44,662 nucleotides of DNA from an uncultured Clostridia bacterium. Its GTDB lineage: Bacteria; Bacillota; Clostridia; Oscillospirales; Oscillospiraceae. Location of the stretch: NCBI GenBank assembly GCA_946629065.1, contig CAMOXK010000010.1, positions 1-44,662 of the forward strand, in the 5' to 3' direction. A model generated the notes under the pieces. That model was not told the DNA's origin, ran no database searches, and saw only the letters and a program-made list of their open reading frames with translations. Of the stretch, positions 8,186 to 16,231 are shown one piece after another (positions within the stretch are counted from its first letter, which is position 1; each line of letters begins with the position of its first letter). The position numbers and the translations under genes are program-made.

Positions 8186-8281
8186 GCAGCCCTCGGGGTG
8201 CTTTTGATGTGGCCAGGCAGCCCCGCCTTATCATGGCTTCGCGCCATGGAAGGAGCCCGGCGGCGCATAGGCCGGATTTAG

Positions 8282-8505
8282 GTAAACGATGATTCAATCG
8301 GCAAGAGCGAATCCCGAGAAAATATGCGTTCTGATGATGGTACTTTTTCGCAGGAATACTTAAGTGAGCGTCCAAATCTTTGATTTGGCTAACGCGAACT
8401 TATGCATGCGAGCAAAGCGAGTCGTATTGTGTATTGCAAGAAAAAGTGACGAAATCAGAGCACATATTTTCCGGGAGGCGCCGCAGGCGATTTGATCAGC
8501 GTTTT
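8282..8505 (-). repeat. dispersed repeat A, copy 1 (with internal insertion)
   Basis: It has the same ends as the 159-bp copy at 43616-43774 (GTAAACGATGATTAAATCG-type terminal inverted repeats) but in reverse orientation, and about 65 bp more sequence near 8359-8426. No coding capacity is evident. It resembles a MITE-like non-autonomous element. Confidence 0.7.
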
Positions 8506-8518
8506 CCTAGATTCAAGA

Positions 8519-8563
8519 AAAGGGTCGGCGAATTCGCAGATTGTACGAATTCGCCGACCCTTT
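8519..8563. repeat. GGCGAATTCGC hairpin, family D, copy 1
   Basis: Perfect 18-bp stem AAAGGGTCGGCGAATTCG with a 9-nt loop. Related hairpins occur at 22276-22313, 34314-34353 and 40634-40679. It begins 13 bp after repeat A. Confidence 0.75.
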
Positions 8564-8742
8564 CGCTGTTATATCCCGCTGCGCGCCGGGCTGTCGAGAG
8601 GGCCAGCTCCTATAGCGTGGACGTGAGTTCAGGCGCAGGAGCGTTCTTCCCCCAAGCGGGGAGGATGTCGCTCCGCGACAGGTGAAGGAGAAAAAGCAGG
8701 CTCGCCTGTGCGAAGAGGCCCCACAGGTTTTCCGCTGCCACA

Positions 8743-8773
8743 CAAAAATCCCGCAGGCTTTTGCCTGCGGGAT
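8743..8773 (-). terminator. terminator of the YkvI-like gene
   Basis: Perfect 11-bp stem ATCCCGCAGGC / GCCTGCGGGAT with a TTTT loop. On the minus strand it is followed by TTTTTG. It starts 33 bp after the stop at 8807. Confidence 0.8.
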
Positions 8774-8806
8774 GAATGCGATTATGGGATGCTGCGAGTG
8801 CAAGCC

Positions 8807-9937
8807 TCATTCGCCCTTCTTGAGCTTGGCGCGGACGATGGTGAAGGCGGGGATCACCAGGCCCAGGATGCCGGCGTAGCCGATATAGCCGGTGACCTTC
8901 TGCGTCAGAACGCCCATGCCCAGGGAGGCGCCGAAGGCGGCGATGCCCAGCAGGATCGCGGTGATGACGGCGCGGCGGAGCTGAATGTTCTTGATGAAGG
9001 AGAAGAGCTTGCTGAAGCGGACGCAGCCGGCGTTGGCGATGCCGGCGGCGCTGGTCAGCACGGCGAGGGTCATGAGGATCGCAAAGACCCAGACCAGCCA
9101 GGGCATGCCCAGACCCATGATCACGGCCATGATGGGGTTGGAGTTCTTGCCCAGGTTGATGATGTCGGGGTTCACGGGGATGTAGCCGAAGAGGGTGACG
9201 GCGATGGCGATCATCAGGATAACGGTGATGATGTAGCCGGTGATGACGGCCTTCTTGGTCTCGGCACGGCTCTCCAGCAGGTCGGAGACGGACATGACGT
9301 TAAAGGCGATGGTGGACTGGAAGCAGCCGTAGAGGATGGCCTTCCAGATGGCGTTGAGCAGGGTGTTGTTCTGCTCGATGGGAGGGGCCTTGAAGGCGGC
9401 GGCATAGTCGGGCTTGCCGGAGGCGGAGCTCAGCACGAAGATCAGCAGCACGATGATGACGATGGCGTACATCATGTACTTGGAGGAGCGGGCCACCAGC
9501 TTGGAGCCGTAGAGGCAGAGCAGCGCCGCCACGATGATGGTGGGGATGGCGGAGGCCCAGAAGCTCATATGGAACATGTTGCCCAGGATCGTGGCCTCGC
9601 CGCGGATGGCAAGTCCGCCGGCGCCGATCACCGTGCCCACAAAGAGGATGTCATAGAAGATGACCATGATCTTGCCGAAGGTATCCTCGCCAAAGGCGGC
9701 CTGGACAAAGGAGCGGTAGTTGGTGGTGCCCTTGCTGCGGGCAAACTCCACCATGTAGAACATCACGCCGCCGGTGAGCAGCATGGCCAGCAGCGGCATC
9801 AGCAGGCCGATCACGCCGTACTTCTCATAATACTGGGCGGAGAAAACGCCGGTGGCAAAGCCGGGGCCGAAGTGGCCGCCCAGCCACACAGAGGCTACAC
9901 CGATGAACGACGCGGCAAAAATACTTTTTTTCTTCAT
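8807..9937 (-). CDS. YkvI-like membrane transporter (APC-fold)
   Basis: The 376-residue protein contains about ten hydrophobic helices. The N-terminus (SFIGVASVWLGGHFGPGFATG) resembles the first, broken helix of YkvI-type (COG3949) proteins, a branch of the amino acid-polyamine-organocation fold. The substrate is unknown. ATG 9937 is preceded by AAAGAGAGGG. The Dabb-domain gene lies 18 bp upstream on the same strand, so the two are almost certainly co-transcribed. Confidence 0.8.
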   Translation of the reverse strand: MKKKSIFAASFIGVASVWLGGHFGPGFATGVFSAQYYEKYGVIGLLMPLLAMLLTGGVMFYMVEFARSKGTTNYRSFVQAAFGEDTFGKIMVIFYDILFVGTVIGAGGLAIRGEATILGNMFHMSFWASAIPTIIVAALLCLYGSKLVARSSKYMMYAIVIIVLLIFVLSSASGKPDYAAAFKAPPIEQNNTLLNAIWKAILYGCFQSTIAFNVMSVSDLLESRAETKKAVITGYIITVILMIAIAVTLFGYIPVNPDIINLGKNSNPIMAVIMGLGMPWLVWVFAILMTLAVLTSAAGIANAGCVRFSKLFSFIKNIQLRRAVITAILLGIAAFGASLGMGVLTQKVTGYIGYAGILGLVIPAFTIVRAKLKKGE

Positions 9938-9955
9938 GTTCGTTCCCTCTCTTTC

Positions 9956-10243
9956 TTATTTGTGGTCGAAGGAGGTCCTGCCGATGAGGGCGTCTTTCAA
10001 ATCGCCGGCCATCTGCAGGTGCAGGGGATGGGTCAGGTAAGGCTTGAGGAACTCCTCTCCGTCCAGGTCGATGACCGCCATGATGTCGGCATTGGAGTCA
10101 CGCTCCACACAGCTGCGGAACACCCGGGGTTCATGGAGGAAGGGCAGGGTCTCATCCAACTCCTGATAGGTCTTGCGCACGCGCTGCTCCACGGCGTCCA
10201 GATCGGTGCCCGGAGCAAACTTGAGCAGAACATAATGGGTCAA
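9956..10243 (-). CDS. Dabb (stress-responsive A/B barrel) domain protein
   Basis: The 95-residue single-domain protein (THYVLLKFAPGTDLDAV... YLTHPLHLQMAGDLKDAL) matches the small dimeric alpha/beta-barrel Dabb family, of mixed and mostly unknown function. I place the start at the TTG at 10243: AGGGGAG lies 7 bp upstream and the Dabb homology begins there. A longer frame running upstream has no ribosome binding site and no similarity. It precedes the YkvI-like transporter by 18 bp in an apparent two-gene operon. Confidence 0.75.
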   Translation of the reverse strand: MTHYVLLKFAPGTDLDAVEQRVRKTYQELDETLPFLHEPRVFRSCVERDSNADIMAVIDLDGEEFLKPYLTHPLHLQMAGDLKDALIGRTSFDHK

Positions 10244-10380
10244 AAAGCAACTCCCCTTTCCGATGGTTTTTGCCGCGGTGTACAGCCGCGCAGGGACCGC
10301 GGCATCTGATGGCTTCACTATACTACAGAAATAAAGCTGTGGCAAGTGATATTTTAATAAACTGTGAACAAGCCTCCGGG

Positions 10381-10425
10381 CAAAAGAAAGCTCCCATCGC
10401 CGCCTTTCCGGGGGGACGATGGGAG
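10381..10425 (-). terminator. terminator after the small gene at 10430
   Basis: Stem CTCCCATCG / CGATGGGAG (10391-10425). On the minus strand it is followed by CTTTCTTTTG. Confidence 0.65.
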
Positions 10426-10429
10426 TCAT

Positions 10430-10633
10430 TCAGTCAAAGTAGCGCCGGTAGAGGAGCCCCACCATGGGGTCCAACTCCTTTCGAACGTCGATATTATGCT
10501 CGGCAATGAAACTCCGGATGTGCTCCCGATGCAGACGGAAGCCCTCGGAGTGGTACAGCCCGTGCCGGATGTGCAGCCGGGCCAGGTTTTCGATCTGCTC
10601 ATGCAGATCCCGGATCACAAGTTCCCGCTCCAT
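10430..10633 (-). CDS. small hypothetical protein, 67 residues
   Basis: The product is hydrophilic and mostly helical (MERELVIRDLHEQIENLARL... LYRRYFD), without a signal peptide or cysteine pairs. ATG 10633 is preceded by AAAAGGGGGGCATAC, a good ribosome binding site, and a terminator follows at once, which supports a real gene. I do not recognise the family. The neighbouring operon (Dabb/YkvI) is separated by the terminator. Confidence 0.6.
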   Translation of the reverse strand: MERELVIRDLHEQIENLARLHIRHGLYHSEGFRLHREHIRSFIAEHNIDVRKELDPMVGLLYRRYFD

Positions 10634-10656
10634 GTATGCCCCCCTTTTCTGTGATC

Positions 10657-10671
10657 GTGCAAACGTTTCCG
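10657..10671 (-). promoter_or_regulatory. possible CcpA/LacI-type operator
   Basis: GGAAACGTTTGCA on the minus strand is one base off the cre-like palindrome TGAAACGTTTGCA. It lies about 25 bp upstream of the small gene at 10430-10633. The match is short, so confidence is low. Confidence 0.3.
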
Positions 10672-10887
10672 TCCTCTTTTTCTATACTTTATCATGGAAA
10701 AAGCCGGGAGGACAAGATGGGATTTTTGCCAAAAACTGTAACCGGAAATTGTCAGATTTGTCGGTATTTCAAGATATTAAAACAAAAATATGAACTTTTT
10801 GGCCCTATAGAGCCTTTCGACAGCGGAAAATGCCGTCGGCTTCGCCGACGATCGGGGCTTCGTCCGCAAAGCGGACACCATAGCTTT

Positions 10888-11529
10888 TCACTCTTCACTC
10901 TCCACTATTACCGGGATCTCCCCCAGGTTCCGGACCAGATAAGTCTCCCGGCCAGTGGCCTTGCCGGGACTCTGGGGATCCAGCAGCAGGATGCTGCCGA
11001 TGCCGGCCCGCTCCGCCGCCTCGATATCCAGGCTCCGGTCCCCCACATAAAAGCAGGCGTCCCGCTCCAGGCCGTATTTCTCCATCAGGTAGAGGATGGC
11101 ATCCGGCTCCGGCTTCCGGGGAAAGCCCGAAAGGGCGGTGACGATCTCGGTGAAGTAGTCCTCCAGCCCGTTTTTCCGCAGGATGGCTTCGCAGGAGGCG
11201 CCCCGGTGGGTATAGACAAAGCTTTGGTGTCCGGTCTGCCGCAGGGCCTCCAGACAGTCCCGCGCGTGAGGCATAGGGCGAATGTCCCCGATGCGGCTGT
11301 CGTTGCGCAGGGCAAAGTCCGCCTTCACGGCGGCGGCGTCCAGTCCCCGCTCCCGGGCGATACGCTCCAGCAGCGCGCCCACAGAGCTGGCGATGACCTC
11401 CCGGTGGATCGCCTCCGGCTCCAGGTCCACGCCGAAGAGGGCCAGGGTCTCCCCGGCCGCGGGCACGATGGCGGGGTAGGAATCCACCAGAGTCCCGTCC
11501 ATATCCCAGATAAAGGCAAGCTGCTTCAT
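10888..11529 (-). CDS. HAD-superfamily phosphatase (phosphoglycolate-phosphatase-like)
   Basis: The 213-residue protein starts at ATG 11529, preceded by GAGGAAAGAAC. It carries all HAD motifs: DMDGTL (Asp9, Asp11) with a helical cap, the motif II region in SFVYTHRG, the lysine in FPRKPEPD, and the metal-binding YVGDRSLDIEAA. This fits a subfamily IA phosphatase acting on small phosphorylated metabolites; the substrate is not predictable. It is divergent from the DUF4867 gene. The same frame stays open upstream to 12330, but there it runs antisense to that gene and is not coding. Confidence 0.85.
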   Translation of the reverse strand: MKQLAFIWDMDGTLVDSYPAIVPAAGETLALFGVDLEPEAIHREVIASSVGALLERIARERGLDAAAVKADFALRNDSRIGDIRPMPHARDCLEALRQTGHQSFVYTHRGASCEAILRKNGLEDYFTEIVTALSGFPRKPEPDAILYLMEKYGLERDACFYVGDRSLDIEAAERAGIGSILLLDPQSPGKATGRETYLVRNLGEIPVIVESEE

Positions 11530-11661
11530 GTTCTTTCCTCCAACAAACGATGCTTTCCTCCGTATTGTAGCATAAATCCCCACCGGGGAACAGTCCGCTC
11601 TTGACGGCGGCGGGCCCAATGCGTACAATATTCTCAACCTAACATTGAAAGGGGACTCACC

Positions 11662-12300
11662 ATGAAGATCTATCCTGTCACCGATCCCTCCTTCCGCCTT
11701 TACGGCGAACCCATCACCCACGGCTACAACGTGAGCGAGCTGCTCCGCGCCATGGAGGCCATCCCTCTGCCCGAGGAGGGCACCGCCTACGAGCCCGCCA
11801 TCGAGAGTCTGGAGGCCTGCTCCATCTTCTCCCAGTTCCAGGACCGGGCCTACGGCGGTCTGCCCATCCAGCTGGGCATGTGCTGGGGCCGCAACACCAA
11901 GCTCAACTGTCTGGAGTATCACCGGGACAGCGAGGTGAACCTGGGCACCGGGGAATTCATCCTGCTGCTGGCCAAGCGCCATGAGGTGGTGGAAGGGGTC
12001 CTGGACACCAAGAAGGTCCGCGCCTTCCGCGTTCCCGGCGGCCTGCCCGTGGAGATCTATGCCGACACCCTGCACTTTGCCCCCGTCCATGTGGACGAGA
12101 AGAAGGGCTTCCGGGTGGCGGTGGTCCTGCCCCGGGGCACCAACACCGATAAGCCCGCCATCACCCCGGGCAATGCCGAGGACCGGCTTCTCTGGGCCCG
12201 GAACAAGTGGCTGCTGGCCCATCCGGAATCCGCCCAGGCGGCCCAGGGCGCCTATGTCGGCCTGATGGGCGAGAACCTGGATCTGCGCGATCAGCTGTAA
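11662..12300 (+). CDS. DUF4867 family protein
   Basis: The 212-residue protein resembles the Firmicute DUF4867 family, recognised from YGGLPIQLGMCWGRNTKLNCLEYHRDSEVNLG and LHFAPVHVDEKKGFRVAVVLPRGTN. The run of His, Glu and Tyr residues suggests a cupin-like metal site. The function is not established; carbohydrate metabolism is the usual context of the family and is only a guess here. ATG 11662 follows AAAGGGGACTCACC. A strong bidirectional terminator follows the stop, so it is probably monocistronic. Confidence 0.75.
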   Translation: MKIYPVTDPSFRLYGEPITHGYNVSELLRAMEAIPLPEEGTAYEPAIESLEACSIFSQFQDRAYGGLPIQLGMCWGRNTKLNCLEYHRDSEVNLGTGEFILLLAKRHEVVEGVLDTKKVRAFRVPGGLPVEIYADTLHFAPVHVDEKKGFRVAVVLPRGTNTDKPAITPGNAEDRLLWARNKWLLAHPESAQAAQGAYVGLMGENLDLRDQL

Positions 12301-12313
12301 CCGCACAGCGAGG

Positions 12314-12360
12314 AAAAACGGCGGGAGCAAATTCCGAACGGATCTGCTCCCGCCGTTTTT
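12314..12360. terminator. bidirectional intrinsic terminator
   Basis: Stem AAAAACGGCGGGAGCA / TGCTCCCGCCGTTTTT with a 15-nt loop, placed 14 bp after the stop of the DUF4867 gene. U-runs form on both strands. Confidence 0.85.
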
Positions 12361-12363
12361 GTT

Positions 12364-12527
12364 ATACTACTTTCAAATAAGAAGCTTTAAAAAGGATTGC
12401 GAGCCAGAATTGCGCCAGACGAGGCGAAGGCCGCAGAGCATAATGGAGATATATGTTCAAGGGCTTCAACGAAGTATGGCACAATTCTGGCCACAAGACT
12501 TTATAGATTTCTATTTGAAAGTAGTAT
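12364..12527. repeat. palindromic MITE-like element upstream of guaA
   Basis: A 164-bp element with perfect 16-bp terminal inverted repeats (ATACTACTTTCAAATA), plus an inner inverted pair CCAGAATTG / CAATTCTGG. It is less GC-rich than its surroundings and has no coding frame. It separates the DUF4867 terminator from the guaA promoter. Confidence 0.75.
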
Positions 12528-12596
12528 CAGGCTTTCCCCGGCAAAACAACGGGAGAGGCCCCCTCTGAAGCTGGAAATTTTGTGCAACGAAAAGGC

Positions 12597-12626
12597 TTGC
12601 GCGGCTCCCCTTTCTCAGCGTATAAT
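12597..12626 (+). promoter_or_regulatory. guaA promoter
   Basis: TTGCGC (12597-12602), 18-bp spacer, TATAAT (12621-12626), 37 bp upstream of the ATG at 12664. No purine-riboswitch core is seen in the short leader. Confidence 0.6.
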
Positions 12627-12663
12627 AAGGCATCAAAAATAAAGAAATCAGGGGGTAAACGCT

Positions 12664-13644
12664 ATGGCAAACAATGTCCGTCCCGAAACCATGGAGCGCA
12701 TCACCACGCCCGAGCTGGCCCGGGCTTTCATCGCTGAGCAGCTGGACGCGCTGCGTGCCCAGATTGGGGATAAGAAGGTCCTGCTGGCCCTGTCCGGCGG
12801 CGTGGACTCTTCCGTGGTCGCGGCTCTGCTCATCAAGGCTGTGGGCAAGCAGCTCACCTGCGTGCATGTGAACCACGGTCTCCTGCGCAAGGGCGAGCCC
12901 GAGCAGGTCATCCGGGTCTTCCGGGATGAAATGGACGCAAACCTGGTCTATGTGGACGCGGTGGATCGTTTCCTGGATAAGCTGGCCGGAGTCTCCGAGC
13001 CCGAGCGCAAGCGCAAGATCATCGGCGCCGAGTTCATCAGGGTCTTTGAAGAGGAAGCCCGCAAGTTGGACGGCATTGAGTTTTTGGCCCAGGGCACCAT
13101 TTACCCCGATATTCTGGAGAGCGGCCCGGTGAAGGCCCACCACAACGTGGGCGGTCTGCCGGAGGATCTGCAGTTTGAGCTGGTCGAGCCGCTGAAGTTC
13201 CTGTATAAGGACGAGGTCCGCGTGGTGGGCCACGAGCTGGGCCTGCCCGACAACATGGTGTACCGCCAGCCCTTCCCCGGCCCCGGCCTGGGCGTGCGCT
13301 GCGTGGGCGCCATCACCCGCGACCGGCTGGAGGCCGTGCGGGAGTCCGACGCCATCCTCCGCGAGGAGTTTGCCAAAAACGGCCTGGAGGGCAAGGTGTG
13401 GCAGTACTTCACCATCGTGCCCGACTTCAAGTCCACCGGCATCAAGGACGGTCTGCGCACCTACGACTGGCCCGTGGTCATCCGTGCCGTCAACACCCGG
13501 GACGCTGTCACCGCCACGGTGGAGGACGTGCCCTTCGCCCTGCTGCAGCACATCACCGCTCGCATCACCAGCGAGGTCAAGGGCGTGAACCGGGTCCTCT
13601 TTGACCTGACCCCCAAGCCCTCCGGCACCATCGAGTGGGAATAA
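12664..13644 (+). CDS. guaA: GMP synthase, ATP-pyrophosphatase subunit (no glutaminase domain)
   Basis: The 326-residue protein corresponds to the C-terminal two thirds of GuaA, which converts XMP to GMP with ATP and ammonia. The P-loop LALSGGVDSS (residues 41-50) marks the ATP-pyrophosphatase domain. FLAQGTIYPDILES, the VYRQPFPGPGLGVRC stretch and the C-terminal PSGTIEWE are characteristic of the synthetase and dimerisation domains. The N-terminal class I glutaminase domain (about 190 residues in usual bacterial GuaA) is absent: AGGGGGTAAACGCT precedes ATG 12664, and only a promoter and a repeat lie upstream. A separate glutaminase subunit or ammonia dependence is implied. Its last 14 bases form the left boundary repeat of the genomic island. 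Confidence 0.93.
   Translation: MANNVRPETMERITTPELARAFIAEQLDALRAQIGDKKVLLALSGGVDSSVVAALLIKAVGKQLTCVHVNHGLLRKGEPEQVIRVFRDEMDANLVYVDAVDRFLDKLAGVSEPERKRKIIGAEFIRVFEEEARKLDGIEFLAQGTIYPDILESGPVKAHHNVGGLPEDLQFELVEPLKFLYKDEVRVVGHELGLPDNMVYRQPFPGPGLGVRCVGAITRDRLEAVRESDAILREEFAKNGLEGKVWQYFTIVPDFKSTGIKDGLRTYDWPVVIRAVNTRDAVTATVEDVPFALLQHITARITSEVKGVNRVLFDLTPKPSGTIEWE
13631..13644 (+). other. attachment-site core, left (attL-like)
   Basis: TCGAGTGGGAATAA encodes the end of GuaA including its stop codon. It is identical to 20284-20297, so integration leaves guaA intact. Confidence 0.75.
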
Positions 13645-14148
13645 TACACTTCAGTATTTTGAAAAGTGCTGGATGGTCAGTAATGGCTTGAAACAGCAGG
13701 CATTCTGCGGAATGCCTGCTGTTTCTTGTTATCAACACTGATAACGTTTTGACAGTGAAAAAAACATGAAAAGAACCAAGTGAAATCTCCTGATACGATA
13801 TGGCAGAGATAATGATTATCAACCCTGCAATTGTTTTTTTCTTTGCGCATTGATTTTCGCAGAGACATCATATATAATTGTTTTGCTAATTTGCGAAAGG
13901 AGCGTAACCCAGTGATTAACAGAGAGGTTATCCGCTGATTAACTGAATAAAGGCGCAGAGCATGATTGAGGGGTATACCCCTCTGGATTAGTGCGCCATT
14001 TTTGAGGTACTTTCGGATAGTGGGAACCGCAGGACGCAGCCACGACGGGAGCTGCTTCGCTGCGGTATTTTTGCGCCAATTTTCAGGTACCGACGCCATA
14101 TAGGAACGATTCCATATCAAATCTTATGTTCAAGGAGAAAAACCAATT
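13645..14148. other. gene-free left end of the island
   Basis: No convincing gene. It holds a hairpin GCAGGCATTC / GAATGCCTGC near 13696-13720, the 18-bp palindrome at 13728-13745, a palindrome GAGGGGTATACCCCTC at about 13968-13983, and two direct repeats GCGCCATTTTTGAGGTAC / GCGCCAATTTTCAGGTAC near 13992 and 14074. A basic minus-strand frame (13677-14120) has no start signal or recognisable domain. Confidence 0.6.
13728..13745. repeat. 18-bp palindrome near the left island end
   Basis: GTTATCAACACTGATAAC has 7-bp arms around a 4-bp centre. It matches 20156-20173 at 17 of 18 positions and lies 83 bp inside the left boundary. It could be a recombinase or excisionase arm site. Confidence 0.65.
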
Positions 14149-14607
14149 ATGATAATCAAACTGGAACCGATCAATGAGAATAACAGAGATGCTGTTTTGG
14201 CACTTTCCGTGCGGGAGGATCAGCCCTTCGTCGCCCCGAACGATTATTCATTAAGCGAGGCAGATGAGGCCAATGCCAAGGCGCCCGGCACGGCGAGACC
14301 GTTTGCGATCTGTGCTGGGGAAAAGATTGTCGGCTTCTGTATGCTCGCTCTGGACCCCGAGGATGAGAATCCCGTCGACAGATACTGTCTCTGGCGTTTT
14401 ATGATTGACAAAAACGAACAGGGCAAGGGCTACGGTCAGGCGGCACTTCATGAGATCATCCGGTATTTCAAAGAGAACGGCGTGGACACGGTCTATCTGT
14501 CTACTGCGCCTGCGAATGCGCGCGGACTGCACGTGTACCATAAGGCCGGCTTTAAGGAAACAGGAGAGATAGAAGACGGAGAAGCTATTTTTGTTTTAAA
14601 ACTCTAA
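14149..14607 (+). CDS. GNAT acetyltransferase 1 (island cassette 1)
   Basis: The 152-residue protein has the complete GNAT fold pattern: a beta4 strand with LWRFMIDKNEQGKGYGQAAL, in which QGKGYG is the acetyl-CoA pyrophosphate loop, then VYLSTAPANARGLHVYHKAGFKETGEIEDGE. This resembles diamine/spermidine acetyltransferases of the BltD type, but the acceptor is not predictable. ATG 14149 follows AAGGAGAAAAACCAATT. It is the first gene of the island series and is closest to GNAT 3 (15522), with shared WRFMIDK and FxETGEI segments. Confidence 0.88.
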   Translation: MIIKLEPINENNRDAVLALSVREDQPFVAPNDYSLSEADEANAKAPGTARPFAICAGEKIVGFCMLALDPEDENPVDRYCLWRFMIDKNEQGKGYGQAALHEIIRYFKENGVDTVYLSTAPANARGLHVYHKAGFKETGEIEDGEAIFVLKL

Positions 14608-14622
14608 ATTCCGGCTTGCCGG

Positions 14623-14795
14623 GACAATGAAATCGATCCGGGCGTCCTGACGCAATCGGTCAACGGCATATTCCTGACGCCGAGGGTCGTGTGGGCAGCA
14701 TGAATATGTGCCATTTTATTCACGCTGTTGTCCCAAGGCATGTGGAGACGGTAGTATTAGTGACAAAGAAATAAACAAATCGAGATTTACGGAGG
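14623..14795 (+). repeat. conserved intergenic island element, copy R1
   Basis: It starts soon after the stop of GNAT 1 and ends at the GGAGG of GNAT 2. Landmarks shared with R3 and R6: GACAATGAAAT, GGTCAACGGCATATTC, a hairpin GCATGAATA / TATTCACGC, and CCCAAGGCATGTGGAGAC. The hairpin differs from R3 by a G-C to A-C or G-U-type change, consistent with a conserved structure. Confidence 0.75.
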
Positions 14796-14804
14796 ACAAT
14801 AATA

Positions 14805-15329
14805 GTGATAAAGCTTGAAACCGAGAGACTGATACTTCGCAACTACACGATGGACGATGTTCCCGCGGTGCATGAATACGTTTCGAGCGAGGAAGTATCG
14901 CGGTATGAGGATTTCTGGCCTCTAACGGTCGAAGAAGTTGCGGAAGGGCTTTCCGAATGGAAAGATATGGACAACCGCATGGCGGTCGTACTGAAGCAGA
15001 CCGGCGAACTGATCGGAAGCGTCGGATACTGGGATGATGAGGAAGACGAAAACGGAGAAACGGAATATTCCATCGATTTCGACTTCAACCCGAGATTCTG
15101 GCACAGGGGATACGCCTTCGAGGCGGCAAAAGAGGTCGTGCGACATCTCACGGAAGACCTGCACGTAAAAGAGATCTGGGGGGATTGCGACGAGCGAAAC
15201 ACCGCGTCGTCAAAGCTCCTTGAACGGCTGGGCTTCCAACTTGTCGAAACGGTGGACGACGCGTATAAAGAAGATGCGGATGGGAATCCCATAATGATCA
15301 GATCCAGAGTATATAAATTGACCGCATGA
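14805..15329 (+). CDS. GNAT acetyltransferase 2 (RimJ/RimL type, cassette 2)
   Basis: The 174-residue protein opens IKLETERLILRNYTMDD, the hallmark of RimJ/RimL-like GNATs, with FNPRFWHRGYAFEAAKEVVRH as the acetyl-CoA loop and WGDCDERNTASSKLLERLGF near the C-terminus. These enzymes acetylate N-termini of ribosomal proteins, small amines or antibiotics; which applies here is unknown. It starts with GTG at 14805, 9 bp after GGAGG. It belongs to a different GNAT branch from its neighbours, so the array is not simply a tandem duplication of one gene. Confidence 0.88.
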   Translation: MIKLETERLILRNYTMDDVPAVHEYVSSEEVSRYEDFWPLTVEEVAEGLSEWKDMDNRMAVVLKQTGELIGSVGYWDDEEDENGETEYSIDFDFNPRFWHRGYAFEAAKEVVRHLTEDLHVKEIWGDCDERNTASSKLLERLGFQLVETVDDAYKEDADGNPIMIRSRVYKLTA

Positions 15330-15404
15330 ATCCCGGTCTGTCGATATTCAACTTACTGTCTCGACCCTGACCGATACCGGGGAATTGCCCATTCCTTCAT
15401 TGGG

Positions 15405-15513
15405 ATGAGCCAGTGGGGCGAATACAAGTCTTAGTATTTGACCTGCGGCTCCAAGGCATGTGGAGTGCGAGACATTGATGACAAGGAAATAAACAAATCG
15501 TAATTTACGGAGG
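15405..15513 (+). repeat. conserved intergenic island element, copy R2 (diverged)
   Basis: The right half matches R1 closely (CCAAGGCATGTGGAG, then ATTGATGACAAGGAAATAAAC and AAATCGTAATTTACGGAGG). In the left half only the paired hairpin position is kept (GGCGAATAC / GTATTTGACC) and the sequence differs. Confidence 0.65.
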
Positions 15514-15521
15514 TCAGCATT

Positions 15522-16001
15522 ATGATACATCTTGAAAAGCTTACCTATGAGAACTTTGACGACGTCTTTGAACTCAAGGTAAAAAAGGTTCAATACCCCT
15601 TTGTGGCGAGCAACTGTTACAGCATTGCCGAAGCGTATGTTACCATGATGTGCGGCGGGCATGTATTTCCTTTCGCAATCTACAATGACAAACGGCTTGT
15701 CGGCTTCATCCAGATAGGCTACGGTGAGAACGCGGATCAGGACGGAGTGAGCGTCGAAAAAGACAATTACGAGATCTGGCGTTTTATGATCGACAAGCGT
15801 TATCAAGGCCGTGGTTACGGCAGAGAAGCGCTGAAGCTTGCACTCGATTTCATCAGGACGTGGCCCTGCGGCAAGGCGGAGTTCTGCTGGATCTCCTACG
15901 AACCCGAGAACGAGATAGCAAGAAAGTTGTACGCCTCGTTCGGTTTTGAGGAGACGGGCGAGATGGACGGCGATGAGATCGTCGCAGTGCTGAAGCTGTG
16001 A
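15522..16001 (+). CDS. GNAT acetyltransferase 3 (cassette 3)
   Basis: The 159-residue protein has the GNAT acetyl-CoA loop in WRFMIDKRYQGRGYGREAL and the C-terminal ARKLYASFGFEETGEMDGDE motif. It is a clear relative of GNAT 1 and of spermidine/diamine acetyltransferases (BltD-like); the acceptor is unknown. ATG 15522 is preceded by ACGGAGGTCAGCATT, in which the GGAGG is the last part of intergenic element R2. Element R3 begins about 28 bp after its stop. Confidence 0.88.
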   Translation: MIHLEKLTYENFDDVFELKVKKVQYPFVASNCYSIAEAYVTMMCGGHVFPFAIYNDKRLVGFIQIGYGENADQDGVSVEKDNYEIWRFMIDKRYQGRGYGREALKLALDFIRTWPCGKAEFCWISYEPENEIARKLYASFGFEETGEMDGDEIVAVLKL

Positions 16002-16028
16002 ACAATAACACAAATTCAAATTTGGCGA

Positions 16029-16190
16029 GACAATGAAATAAATCCGGGTATCCTGACTCAACTGGTCAACGGTATATTCTTTACGCCGAGAGTCGTGACT
16101 ACAGCGTGAATATGTGCCTTTTTATTCACGCTGTTGTCCCAAGGCATGTGGAGACAGTAGTATTGATGACGAAGGAATAGACTAACCGGA
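16029..16190 (+). repeat. conserved intergenic island element, copy R3
   Basis: This is the best-preserved copy. The hairpin ACAGCGTGAATA / TATTCACGCTGT has 12 perfect base pairs, extended by GAC/GTC across one mismatch (about 16097-16138), followed by CCCAAGGCATGTGGAGAC. It lies between GNAT 3 and the M3 peptidase gene. Confidence 0.75.
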
Positions 16191-16231
16191 ATTTGATGAA
16201 AGCTTTATACAGAAACCGGAGGAGCATGACA

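Noticed and set aside
7939-8268. Open frames on both strands in the gap after the phosphatase gene
   Set aside because: They coincide with repeat B, which recurs at 27215 in inverse orientation, and lack start signals.
8708-10309. Plus-strand open frame opposite the YkvI-like and Dabb genes
   Set aside because: His/Gly/Asp-rich antisense frame without start signals; the minus-strand genes are real.
12528-12663. Purine riboswitch upstream of guaA
   Set aside because: The leader after the -10 box is only about 37 nt and lacks the conserved purine-riboswitch core.
13677-14120. Minus-strand frame at the left end of the island (possible integrase remnant)
   Set aside because: Basic, but no recombinase motif (no Arg...His-x-x-Arg...Tyr pattern) and no start signal. 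It overlaps palindromes and direct repeats.
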